Of a stretch of 21,497 nucleotides of DNA, positions 1 through 6,426 are shown piece after piece; the first letter of the stretch is position 1, and each line of letters begins with the position of its first letter. Source of the DNA: Rhodocyclaceae bacterium UBA1310 (GTDB lineage: Bacteria; Pseudomonadota; Gammaproteobacteria; Burkholderiales; Rhodocyclaceae); contig DBTS01000142.1 of assembly GCA_002307175.1 (NCBI GenBank), positions 1-21,497 on the forward strand, read 5' to 3'. The notes beneath the pieces were generated by a model, which did no database searches, was not told the origin of the DNA, and was given only the letters and a program-made list of their open reading frames with translations. The position numbers and the translations under genes were made by a program.

Positions 1-68
1 TCCAAGCGACCGGAGCCAGCTCTCTGGAATAAACCAGCATCTCCTCTGATCGTAAATCTTCACACAAG

Positions 69-87
69 TAGCTGCATAGCTAACTAT
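69..87. promoter_or_regulatory. Possible autoregulatory operator of the MarR/SlyA-like gene
   Basis: The sequence contains the inverted repeat TAGCT-GCAT-AGCTA (69-82), overlapping a second one, ATAG-CTAA-CTAT (76-87). It carries the half-site AGCTAAC that also occurs in the perfect palindrome at 589-602. It lies 14-32 bases before the likely start codon, where a repressor would block its own transcription or translation. The site is imperfect compared with the second one, so this is an inference from the shared half-site and from the autoregulation that is common in the family. Confidence 0.4.
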
Positions 88-100
88 TTTATGTTTCCAT

Positions 101-523
101 ATGCCTATGTTTGATCATTGCCTCTACTTCAATTCAGCAGCAATGGCCCGCCTTGTTGAGAGAGAGTGGGCGGCTGCTTATGCCAAATTCGGCTTAACTC
201 CCCCACAAGGTTTTGTTGTACGTGTCGTCCTGGCTCATCCTGGCTGCCTCAGCAGCGAGATTGCAGAGCTATTGGGTATTTCACGCCCGACAGCAACGAG
301 ACTCATCGATAACTTATGCGAGAAAGGTCTCGTAGAACGATGCCAGGGAAAAGCCGATGGCCGCGAATGGCACATTGAGCCGACCAAAGAGGGAAAGCTG
401 ATTGGCCCCCCTCTAAACGAAGCCAGTGCGGTTATTGCCAAAACCCTTCGCCAAAAAATTGGCTCCACCTTGTTCGAGTCCACAGTAAAAAACATGCGCG
501 CTGTACGTAAGGTTTTGGATTAA
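101..523 (+). CDS. MarR/SlyA-family winged-helix transcriptional regulator
   Basis: A 140-residue protein, the usual size for MarR-family dimeric repressors/activators. Residues about 29-48 form the helix leading into the winged helix (FGLTPPQ start), residues 49-73 are the helix-turn-helix with recognition helix around SRPTATRLIDNL, and residues 76-95 are the beta-wing (GLVER...DGREWHI). The N- and C-terminal helices would form the dimer interface. The start is uncertain: ATG at 101 and at 107 are both possible and neither has a strong Shine-Dalgarno sequence. The region upstream contains an inverted repeat (69-82), and the next gene downstream is preceded by an exact SlyA-type palindrome, so I infer that this protein controls itself and its neighbour. 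The effector ligand is unknown. Family assignment is secure; the SlyA subgroup is inferred from the operator. Confidence 0.88.
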   Translation: MPMFDHCLYFNSAAMARLVEREWAAAYAKFGLTPPQGFVVRVVLAHPGCLSSEIAELLGISRPTATRLIDNLCEKGLVERCQGKADGREWHIEPTKEGKLIGPPLNEASAVIAKTLRQKIGSTLFESTVKNMRAVRKVLD

Positions 524-588
524 TTTTCAGCATAGTCCACCAAAAATTCCAAACGCATTAAAAACAAGTTAATTGGATTCCCCTTATA

Positions 589-602
589 GTTAGCAAGCTA
601 AC
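589..602. promoter_or_regulatory. SlyA-type palindromic operator
   Basis: GTTAGC-AA-GCTAAC is a perfect inverted repeat with 6-base arms. Its central 12 bases, TTAGCAAGCTAA (590-601), are identical to the consensus site reported for the MarR-family regulator SlyA of Salmonella. It directly follows a -10-like TATAGT (585-590) and ends 14 bases before the ATG at 617. It lies between the MarR-family gene and the small membrane protein gene, so it is the obvious binding site for the upstream regulator. Confidence 0.7.
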
Positions 603-616
603 CAAATGGAGGTTAT

Positions 617-841
617 ATGAGAAAGAATGACAAAACGCAGGTAAAGTTCGTCATCATTTCTCTGGCATTGTTCACATTGCTGGCAATATCCATATATTAC
701 AATCTGCGAAACCAGCGTACAGCGAACGAACTGTGCATAAAACAGTACGCCAGGAACAAGCCCTCACAATCAGGTGCAATTTCACGGAACGCCCCCACTC
801 AAGATAATCTGTTGGAAGCCTTTACGGCTTGTATATATTGA
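617..841 (+). CDS. Small single-pass membrane protein, function unknown
   Basis: A 74-residue protein. It starts at an ATG with a good ribosome binding site (GGAGG, five bases upstream). A short basic N terminus (MRKNDKTQVK) is followed by one hydrophobic segment (about residues 11-30), then a hydrophilic tail with two cysteines (C40, C72) that could form a disulfide if the tail is periplasmic. I do not recognise the family. The gene stands 93 bases behind the MarR/SlyA-like gene with a SlyA-type palindrome in between, so it is the best candidate target of that regulator. The strong RBS and clear membrane anchor argue that it is real. Confidence 0.6.
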   Translation: MRKNDKTQVKFVIISLALFTLLAISIYYNLRNQRTANELCIKQYARNKPSQSGAISRNAPTQDNLLEAFTACIY

Positions 842-1112
842 GAAGCACTCAATAAAGTAAAAATGAAAGCTATCCACGATCCGTCGCCAGAAGGCGTCAG
901 AGAGGCCGCACAGGTGGTTTCATGGAGCACCGCCAGATGAAGATTCCGGGCAGCACATGAACACGGGCCAAAGCTTCGCCGTACGATCATAAACATGATC
1001 TTCAGGAAAAACAGCCTTGGTGAACAGGCCCAGCGCAGGCATTCATTTGCACACAGGCCGCACCTTGGGGAATAATCAGCGTCTATACAAGCATAAACAA
1101 CAAACAAGCCTC
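842..1112. other. Intergenic stretch without a convincing gene
   Basis: Only short open frames occur here on either strand and none has good protein character or a ribosome binding site. A 102-residue minus-strand frame (799-1107) is Cys-rich without pattern and overlaps the 74-residue gene. The stretch probably holds the promoter of the gene starting at 1113; I could not point to clear -35/-10 boxes. Confidence 0.4.
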
Positions 1113-1568
1113 ATGCCCCACAAACACTTCATCGTACTCAATTCCCGGATTGCCTTTCTGGGCCTGTCTACTGCCAGCCTGGTACTGCCGATCCTGATGC
1201 TGCTGCTAGCACACAAGCGCAGCGAGGATGGCTACTTTCTAGTGCTGTATCTGGCGCTTGCGGCTGCCTACGTCTACGGACTGTGGCGCAGCACAAAAAC
1301 CGTCAAGATCATCGACGATGAGCTGGAAATCTCAATGCTCTTCGGGCTGGCCTGCACGCGCCGGATTCCATTGGCGCAACTGGCACAGATCGCCGTGAAG
1401 GCCAAGTCGAAGCACGCACTCCATCACATCGAGCTGAAATTCCAGGATGGCACACAGGTCTGCCTGCGCGCTTCGCTGAGCAATTTCCGCGAGGCGTATT
1501 TCTTTCTCGACAAGTATTACAAGGATGTGCCGAGGATATCCCTGCCCGGCCCAGTGAACCCGGTATAA
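1113..1568 (+). CDS. Two-helix membrane protein with a PH-like cytoplasmic domain
   Basis: A 151-residue protein when read from the ATG at 1113. Two transmembrane helices (about residues 13-33 and 40-57) form a hairpin, followed by a predicted beta-rich domain (residues about 60-135: TVKIIDDELEISM, RRIPLAQLAQIAV, HHIELKFQDGTQVCL, ending in an aromatic-rich helix). This layout, TM hairpin followed by a strand-rich domain with a D-E-L-x-I turn, resembles bacterial PH (YdbS/YdbT-like) domain proteins; the assignment rests on pattern only. An upstream TTG at 1017 is in frame and has AGGA about ten bases before it, but would add 32 residues of poor protein character, so 1113 is preferred. It converges on the gene at 1617-2546 across a shared terminator. 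Confidence 0.65.
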   Translation: MPHKHFIVLNSRIAFLGLSTASLVLPILMLLLAHKRSEDGYFLVLYLALAAAYVYGLWRSTKTVKIIDDELEISMLFGLACTRRIPLAQLAQIAVKAKSKHALHHIELKFQDGTQVCLRASLSNFREAYFFLDKYYKDVPRISLPGPVNPV

Positions 1569-1601
1569 AAAACGGCGCTTGCGGGCGCCGTTCTGTTTCT
1601 T
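1567..1601. terminator. Bidirectional rho-independent terminator
   Basis: A perfect 8-bp stem, AACGGCGC (1571-1578) and GCGCCGTT (1585-1592), closes a six-base loop TTGCGG. On the plus strand it is followed by a T-rich tract (CTGTTTCTTT); on the minus strand the A-run at 1567-1572 gives a T-run. It lies between the stop codons of two convergent genes (1568 and 1617) and serves both. Confidence 0.85.
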
Positions 1602-1616
1602 TCACCTGCGGGTCGC

Positions 1617-2546
1617 TTACAGCTCGGAATCCATGCCTGGAGCCTTGAGCCATTCGCCAATCGCGGAGGCGGCATCCTTGCTCAGATTGGTAAGCGTCTT
1701 GCAGCCGCCAAGACTCCCCAGGATAGTCGTCTTGCTCAGCTTGAAACTGCCGGCGAGCATTTCGCCATCGTAGAGCTTGCCGGTGATCTTGACCCACTTC
1801 GGCCCGGAATACGCACCGCCGCCAGCGGTGCGCACACCTTCAGTCTGCATCACGAGACGTCGCCCGGTGGCAGGCGCTTCAGGTGTGGCGGCGATAGTCA
1901 GCGGGGAGCGAGCCTTCTTGTCTTCTTCCGGATCGTTGTAGGCATCAACGATCATTTTGGGCATATAACCGGCCCAGCCACATTCGACAGCACTGTCATT
2001 GATCTCCTCGCCTTCCACAACCGGGATGGCAGAGCCCATCACAATGGGTTCATCCGGATGAATGCCGGCGCAGTTACCCTGGCATTCGGGCAGTCTGGTT
2101 TCCAGCAGCCAATCGGCAATATCGGAAGAGAAATCGCTGGTGGAATCCTTGAACACATCGCAGGCGGAAGTGCTGGCACTGGCCTTTTCTTCGAAGGTGA
2201 AGGCCTGCGAACCGATGAGCTTTCCGGCGGAGAGCACATCGGCGTGGATCACAGCACGGATCACGCGCTTTTCATGTGCATCGGTGGCCTTCATCTCTGC
2301 CACGTTGAACACCAGATGATGCCCGGCACCAGCGGTTTCGCTGACCACTGCGGGCTGCTTCTTGAGATCTTTCTGAATCCGCTTGACCAGATCGGCCGAC
2401 CAGGAGCAGCTGTTGCCCAGGGACGCAGGCAACTGCAAAGCCGGCGCATAGTGGGCAACGGGATCAATCGTCAGATCTGTTGTCTGGGCCATGGCAGATC
2501 CACACAACACCAGCCCACCACAAGCCACACCGAAAAACTTTTTCAT
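1617..2546 (-). CDS. Secreted protein with two copies of a Cys-containing domain
   Basis: A 309-residue protein with a classical Sec signal peptide (MKKFFGVACGGLVLCGSAMA, cleavage after AMA at about residue 20) and a good RBS (GAGG, about eight bases before the ATG). The mature protein is an internal duplication. Repeat 1 spans about residues 45-148 (C47-S-W49 ... C129 ... IADWL) and repeat 2 about 187-301 (C189-G-W191 ... C282 ... IGEWL). Both share a GKL/GEML-x-GSxxF strand before the second Cys and a final amphipathic helix ending in WL. The matched Cys spacing (82 and 93) suggests one disulfide per domain; C155 and C159 lie in the linker. I do not recognise a named family. It probably acts in the periplasm or at the surface. 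It appears monocistronic. Confidence 0.85.
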   Translation of the reverse strand: MKKFFGVACGGLVLCGSAMAQTTDLTIDPVAHYAPALQLPASLGNSCSWSADLVKRIQKDLKKQPAVVSETAGAGHHLVFNVAEMKATDAHEKRVIRAVIHADVLSAGKLIGSQAFTFEEKASASTSACDVFKDSTSDFSSDIADWLLETRLPECQGNCAGIHPDEPIVMGSAIPVVEGEEINDSAVECGWAGYMPKMIVDAYNDPEEDKKARSPLTIAATPEAPATGRRLVMQTEGVRTAGGGAYSGPKWVKITGKLYDGEMLAGSFKLSKTTILGSLGGCKTLTNLSKDAASAIGEWLKAPGMDSEL

Positions 2547-2661
2547 TTCTTGACCTCAAATAACAAATTTGCGCGTTTTATATCACACTACACGCGTGGA
2601 TTCCGGCCAGTGCGACGACAGGAGGATCACACCGGAGCAGCGTATGAATAACCGCCAGATA

Positions 2662-2688
2662 GCCGGCGCTTTGCGGCAAAGAGCCGCC
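2662..2688 (-). terminator. Hairpin downstream of the Ser-linker lipoprotein gene
   Basis: Read on the minus strand, CTTTG-CCG-CAAAG extends outward through a mismatch into a further GC-rich stem (GGCG.. against ..CGCC). It lies about 50 bases after the stop of the gene at 2736. No clear T-run follows, so this is only a possible terminator. Confidence 0.35.
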
Positions 2689-2735
2689 TTCGCAGCACGG
2701 CGTGGATGCGCTTTTTCTGCCTTCAACACCAACCC

Positions 2736-4187
2736 TCAATTGAGCTTGCACGCGGCGACCCGATTAACCTGGATGCTTGAGCCTCCATCGCTATGCGCCC
2801 AAACCACATCACCGCCTGCAGTCGTCACAAAATCCTGGAAGGTGCCGACTGAGGCACTGGTGGTAAGCGGCCCCTCAGTCACAGCACCCGTGCTGGCATT
2901 GGCTACGGCGAGTACCAGCTTGCCGCCGGACTTCCACCCCAATAGAAGTTTGTCGCTGCCAAGCGCGGCCATATAGGGGCGGAAGGGATAGGTGGAATCG
3001 AGATTGGTGGCTCCGCTGATCGTCAGATCCGTGCTGAGGGCACTGCCACTGTTCGGCAGCTTCGCAAGCTTGAGCACGAGCGCACCATTGCTGGTCTGGA
3101 TGTAATTCATCCAGAAACCGCTGCCGGTAATGGGCACCAGGCCACCCAGTGCGCGCCCGGTGGCGTCGGTATCACTGAGCCATTGCAGATTGCTGGGGGT
3201 TGCGGTGCTGGTGGAGAGCCGCGCAAGCTGCATCGCATTCGGGTAGGCGTCGCCGTGGCAGGCGGCCCCCCATGTGCCGTTATACGCGATACGCACGGCC
3301 CAGCTATGGCTGCAGCCCCAGTCCCAACCGCCACTCTGCCTGGCGCCATCGGTGCCGACAAAAGCCAGGGTGTCGCCGGCATGGATATCCACGCCACTCG
3401 TGCCATCGGCCTTGCTGGTAGACATTGCGCCGCGATAGTACACGCCATAGCGGCTGCCATCGGTCGCGAGCCTTGCCGTATGGCCATACCACCAGATGAA
3501 CTGGGCGCCCACGCTATCAACATTGGTCTTGTTGGTCAGCGTGGTACGGAAACGGCTATTACCCGCACTATCAATGCCGACGAGATCCATCTTGCCGCAA
3601 ATGTAATTGCCGGGCGTAGCACTGGAATAGCAATAGCTTGAGGAATAGATGTCGGGATCATTCGCCACCACGGCGAGCACCGCGCCACGCGAATCCGTGA
3701 GTGCTGCATGCACCTGGGCACCTGCGATATCCGGCAGATAACTTTGCAGCTTGTCCGCCGAACTGAGATTGGCGAGTTTGATGACTCCGGCGGAGGCATC
3801 GGTCCAGGTGAGCAGAGAGCTACCATCGGATTTCGGGGCGATCACGGTGGGCGTGTACTCGTCATTGACAGAGGCATTGCTTACGCTGACCGAAGTGCTG
3901 CGGATACGGTTGGCAAGCGTATCGCAGGAAGCATCGCTGCTCTGGCTGGCCGAACTGGAAGCACTTGAACTCGCCACACTGGAACTGGCAGCACTGCTGG
4001 CCACGCTGCTTCTGCTTGAAGCGCTTGAGGCACTGGAACTGCTCACTGCGCTGCTGGAGGCACCGGCATTTTGCGGCGTACTCGCCGCGCTGGAAGAATC
4101 TGTTGATGAACCACCACCGCCACATGCGGAAAACAGCGCAGAAGACAAACACAGGGCCAGCAATTTCAGGCGCGGATACTCGTTCAT
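2736..4187 (-). CDS. Lipoprotein with Ser-rich linker and beta-propeller-like domain
   Basis: The start is set at 4187 because GGAGG lies seven bases upstream of that ATG; 483 residues. A lipoprotein signal peptide (MNEYPRLKLLALCLSSALFSAC, C22 as lipidated residue) is followed by GGGGSS and a low-complexity Ser/Ala linker (about residues 28-83). The remaining 400 residues are rich in short beta-strand repeats of the type SDKLLLGWKSGGKLVLAV and SLLTWTDAS, which suggests a beta-propeller, with a Cys/Trp-rich middle (GGWDWGCSHSW, WGAACHGDAYP). Such linkers space a surface domain away from the membrane. No catalytic motif is recognised. Two upstream in-frame starts (to 4265) would put 26 residues before the signal peptide and are rejected. 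Function is unknown; outer-membrane or surface location is likely. Confidence 0.85.
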   Translation of the reverse strand: MNEYPRLKLLALCLSSALFSACGGGGSSTDSSSAASTPQNAGASSSAVSSSSASSASSRSSVASSAASSSVASSSASSSASQSSDASCDTLANRIRSTSVSVSNASVNDEYTPTVIAPKSDGSSLLTWTDASAGVIKLANLSSADKLQSYLPDIAGAQVHAALTDSRGAVLAVVANDPDIYSSSYCYSSATPGNYICGKMDLVGIDSAGNSRFRTTLTNKTNVDSVGAQFIWWYGHTARLATDGSRYGVYYRGAMSTSKADGTSGVDIHAGDTLAFVGTDGARQSGGWDWGCSHSWAVRIAYNGTWGAACHGDAYPNAMQLARLSTSTATPSNLQWLSDTDATGRALGGLVPITGSGFWMNYIQTSNGALVLKLAKLPNSGSALSTDLTISGATNLDSTYPFRPYMAALGSDKLLLGWKSGGKLVLAVANASTGAVTEGPLTTSASVGTFQDFVTTAGGDVVWAHSDGGSSIQVNRVAACKLN

Positions 4188-4573
4188 GCAACACCTCCGG
4201 AGATATTCAGATTCTGCAGGAGGCACTGCATGCACGAACCATCCCAACCCCTTGCCTGTAGCCAAGCTTGGCGTGGCAAATCAGCCCCTCCCGCTTTTCC
4301 GGCAAGATAAGGGGCTTTGCAAGTTTTAACATGATACGCCGGACGGAAAGCAGAAAATTCCGCCAGATGGCATATCCGCTGGGCATCAACCAGCCCGCTC
4401 GCATTCATCGCCAGAACCGGAGAAGTTGGCGCCCTCCGGGCGGAAGCCTGATCGGCGCAATTGCGCTGCGCTCCATTGTTCCGCTGCGCGCGCCCTACGC
4501 AAACAAGCTCGGTAGGCCGATGAAGGACAAGCGTCTCACGCGCCTCAGATCCGCGCGAAAGCCGGATGAACGC
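4188..4573. other. Intergenic region with hairpins and a candidate dispersed repeat
   Basis: There is no convincing gene. A hairpin with outer arms AGCCCCT (4283-4289) and AGGGGCT (4310-4316) may end trxC transcription or fold in the leader of the lipoprotein gene. A GC-rich palindromic segment follows at about 4428-4500. The promoter of the lipoprotein gene (minus strand) should lie between about 4200 and 4280. The plus-strand frame running 4268-5050 across this stretch is the reverse image of trxC and is not a gene. Confidence 0.4.
4453..4500 (-). repeat. Candidate intergenic palindromic repeat (CGTAGG type)
   Basis: Read on the minus strand, the segment begins GCGTAGGGCGC, contains GCGCAGCGG and GCGCAGCGC in the middle, and ends GCGCCG, so its ends can pair. 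It resembles dispersed intergenic elements of proteobacteria that start GTAGG(G/T)CG and carry a central GCGCAGCG. A second, shorter element of the same style occurs at 15061-15100. Assignment is by resemblance; copy number in the genome is unknown. Confidence 0.4.
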
Positions 4574-4996
4574 TTAAAGCAGGCTTTCTACCCAGCTCAC
4601 GATCTTCCCGGTGGGATGTGCCCCAACATCGCGGGCCAGTTCGCTGCCATGCCGGAAGATGGCAATCGTGGGAATGCTGCGGATACCAAACCGGGCTGCC
4701 AGCGGGCCTTCTGCGTCGGTATTGATCTTGCCGAGAATGGCGCGCCCCTGGAGTTGCCTGGCAGCTTCGGCAAACATCGGCGCCATAGCCAGACAGGGCT
4801 GGCACCACGGCGCCCAGAAGTCAACAACAACGGGAAGGTCGCTACGCTCGACAAGTGCATCGAAATTGGCCAACGTCAGTTCGACTGGCGCGGCAGGCAG
4901 AATGGCCACCTTGCAGACGCCGCAAACAGGATCATCGTGCAAGCGCTCGTCGGGCACGCGATTAATGGCCTTGCAATGATGGCAGACGATTTCCAT
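4574..4996 (-). CDS. trxC: Thioredoxin 2 (zinc-binding thioredoxin TrxC), WCQPC variant
   Basis: 140 residues, matching TrxC (about 139). The N-terminal zinc-binding domain has C5-x2-C8 and C25-x2-C28. The thioredoxin fold follows: strand VVVDFWAPW, active site W64-C65-Q66-P67-C68, and cis-proline loop RSIPT (P109). TrxC is a cytosolic disulfide reductase that reduces ribonucleotide reductase and oxidised thiols and is often induced by oxidative stress. The residue between the active-site Cys pair is Gln where TrxC and TrxA normally have Gly (WCGPC), a change likely to shift redox potential or partner choice. An RBS (GGAG, about eight bases upstream) supports the ATG at 4996. A TAAAAT-like -10 lies about 35 bases upstream. 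Confidence 0.93.
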   Translation of the reverse strand: MEIVCHHCKAINRVPDERLHDDPVCGVCKVAILPAAPVELTLANFDALVERSDLPVVVDFWAPWCQPCLAMAPMFAEAARQLQGRAILGKINTDAEGPLAARFGIRSIPTIAIFRHGSELARDVGAHPTGKIVSWVESLL

Positions 4997-5022
4997 GGTG
5001 TTCTCCGTATAGGGTCAATCCG

Positions 5023-5301
5023 CTATTTTAAAGCAGCCTGGCGGTGCTGAATGTGCGGTACGGATGCGCTGCTCGGGCAGGATTGAAACCTGGACGCCTG
5101 AGACTGCCTGATCGCAGGCCTGAAAGCACCCAGCCACACCATCTCCATGAGTGCCCAGACCAGCGGCATCGGCACCATCATGCGCTCTACTGTACACAGC
5201 CAGTCCATGCCAACAGGCAGTACCGATCCAAGCAGAAAAGGACTGGCACCAAGGGACACCTTCACACCCTGGCCCGACTCCGGATGGGATTGCACGACCA
5301 C
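5023..5301 (-). CDS. Doubtful small ORF upstream of trxC
   Basis: A 92-codon frame from a GTG at 5301, ending 26 bases before trxC on the same strand. It contains a hydrophobic stretch (SPFLLGSVLPVGMDWL and MVPMPLVWALMEMVWLGAF) that could be one or two membrane segments. There is no convincing ribosome binding site and no family I recognise. The neighbouring minus-strand frame ending at 5320 has similarly plausible character just upstream, so this may be the decayed end of an older gene. I keep it as a low-confidence entry. Confidence 0.22.
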   Translation of the reverse strand: MVVQSHPESGQGVKVSLGASPFLLGSVLPVGMDWLCTVERMMVPMPLVWALMEMVWLGAFRPAIRQSQASRFQSCPSSASVPHIQHRQAALK

Positions 5302-5622
5302 AAGCGTGCTTATCCCACCCTATCCAGTATCGGTTACCAATGTACCTGAGAGCTGAATTTCCGGTATTGCGAAAACCGTGGCATATCCAATCGGCCTCTC
5401 TTGCCGGCCCAGGTATTCACGCCAGAACGCCTGCGTTAGCGGAGCATGCCCCCTCGAACCCTGAGCGTGCGACACAAAATGGTACATGAAAAATAGTTTG
5501 GTACACATGCCACTGGCGGCTTTCTGCATGCCAAGCCATGCATTTCCAATGCATTTTCCGCAATGACAAACAATATAAAGCCATGTAAACTTGCCCAAAT
5601 TATTGACACAGAGAAATAAAAA
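5302..5622. other. Intergenic region before the TM2-pilin genes
   Basis: There is no supported gene. The last 110 bases are markedly A/T-rich, as expected for a promoter region, with a TATAAA-like element near 5574; I cannot assign a clean -35. The large minus-strand frame at 5320-6219 that covers this region is mostly the reverse image of the 5623 gene. Confidence 0.4.
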
Positions 5623-6360
5623 ATGGGAGAAATGATTTATTGCCGCAGCTGTGGCCACGAAGTACGCCGCACAGCCCGCAGCTGCCCGGCCTGTGGCGCA
5701 CCTGTCGCGCAGAAGCGTTATAAGGACAAAATTGCTGCAGCCGTCCTGGCGTTTTTCCTCGGGGGGCTTGGCATTCACCGCTTCTATCTCGGGCAGTGGT
5801 GGGGGTTGTTTTATTTGCTGTTCTCCTGCTTTGGGATCCCTTCCTTTATTTCTTTCATTGAATGCATTGTTTTTCTGTGTACCAGCCAGGAAAGCTGGGA
5901 CAACAAGCACAATGATGGACAAAACTCCACACAGGGCAGCAGTGCGGTAGTCTGGATCGTTGTCGGGGTTGCCGCCGGCCTGATGGTATTCGTAGCCGTT
6001 ATCGGCATTCTCGCCGCCATCGCCTTGCCAGCGTATCAGGACTACACGAAACGTACGGTTGTGGCCACCGGGATCACTGCCGCCAGCGGTCTGAAAACGG
6101 CTGAAGCAGAATACATTGCCTCCACCGGAAAATTCCCGCCAAACATCGAGGCGACGGGCTTCCAGCCGGCTAACCTGCCCGCTCATGTAAGCAGCATCAC
6201 CCTGGATCAGCAGAGCCAATCCATCGTGATCGCCTACGATGAAACGCTCTACAACAAATCCGTGAATATCGGCGTATCACTCAACAACGGCAAGCTGGAA
6301 TTTAGCTGCTACAGCCAGGACATGCCCAAGAAATACCTGCCACAAAACTGCCGCAACTAA
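5623..6360 (+). CDS. Zinc ribbon - TM2 - type IV pilin-like fusion protein, copy 1
   Basis: 245 residues with three parts. (1) An N-terminal zinc ribbon, C7-x2-C10 and C21-x2-C24 (SCPACGAP). (2) A TM2 domain at about 34-90: two helices around GGLGIHRFYLGQWWG and the tail CTSQESWDNKHN. (3) A third helix (about 108-135) reading into a type IV pilin core, VIGILAAIALPAYQDYTKR (residues 126-144), then a pilin-like globular domain whose C terminus has the C229...YLP...C243 disulfide loop typical of beta/gamma-proteobacterial pilins. The canonical prepilin site is absent: positions equivalent to pilin Phe1 and Glu5 are G115 and G119. It therefore should stay membrane-anchored, with the pilin domain periplasmic. 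No strong RBS is seen (GAGAAA). A terminator follows, so the tandem copy may have its own promoter. Function is unknown. Confidence 0.9.
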   Translation: MGEMIYCRSCGHEVRRTARSCPACGAPVAQKRYKDKIAAAVLAFFLGGLGIHRFYLGQWWGLFYLLFSCFGIPSFISFIECIVFLCTSQESWDNKHNDGQNSTQGSSAVVWIVVGVAAGLMVFVAVIGILAAIALPAYQDYTKRTVVATGITAASGLKTAEAEYIASTGKFPPNIEATGFQPANLPAHVSSITLDQQSQSIVIAYDETLYNKSVNIGVSLNNGKLEFSCYSQDMPKKYLPQNCRN

Positions 6361-6376
6361 GATCAGAAAACAGCAC

Positions 6377-6402
6377 GGCGGAATGGATATTCCGCCTTTT
6401 TT
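6377..6402 (+). terminator. Rho-independent terminator between the two TM2-pilin genes
   Basis: A perfect 8-bp stem, GGCGGAAT (6377-6384) and ATTCCGCC (6389-6396), has a GGAT loop and is followed by six T. It lies 16 bases after the stop of copy 1 and 24 bases before copy 2, so it would limit read-through into the second gene. Confidence 0.9.
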
Positions 6403-6426
6403 CATCTTCAAATAGCCTGCGAGAAA

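Noticed and set aside
3999..4125. Coding on the plus strand through the Ser linker (Leu/Glu/Ala-rich frame at 3751-4329)
   Set aside because: It is the complement of the low-complexity Ser/Ala linker of the lipoprotein; the minus-strand gene has signal peptide, lipobox and RBS.
4268..5050. 260-codon open frame on the plus strand
   Set aside because: It is antisense to trxC plus flanking repeat DNA; its translation is Arg/Pro-rich with no domain, while trxC has all family motifs.
5602..5607. TTGACA as a -35 box for the TM2-pilin gene
   Set aside because: It lies only 15 bases before the start codon, leaving no room for a -10 box and a leader.
5320..6219. 299-codon open frame on the minus strand
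   Set aside because: It is mainly the reverse image of the TM2-pilin gene at 5623, which has unmistakable domains; the product shows no domain of its own.
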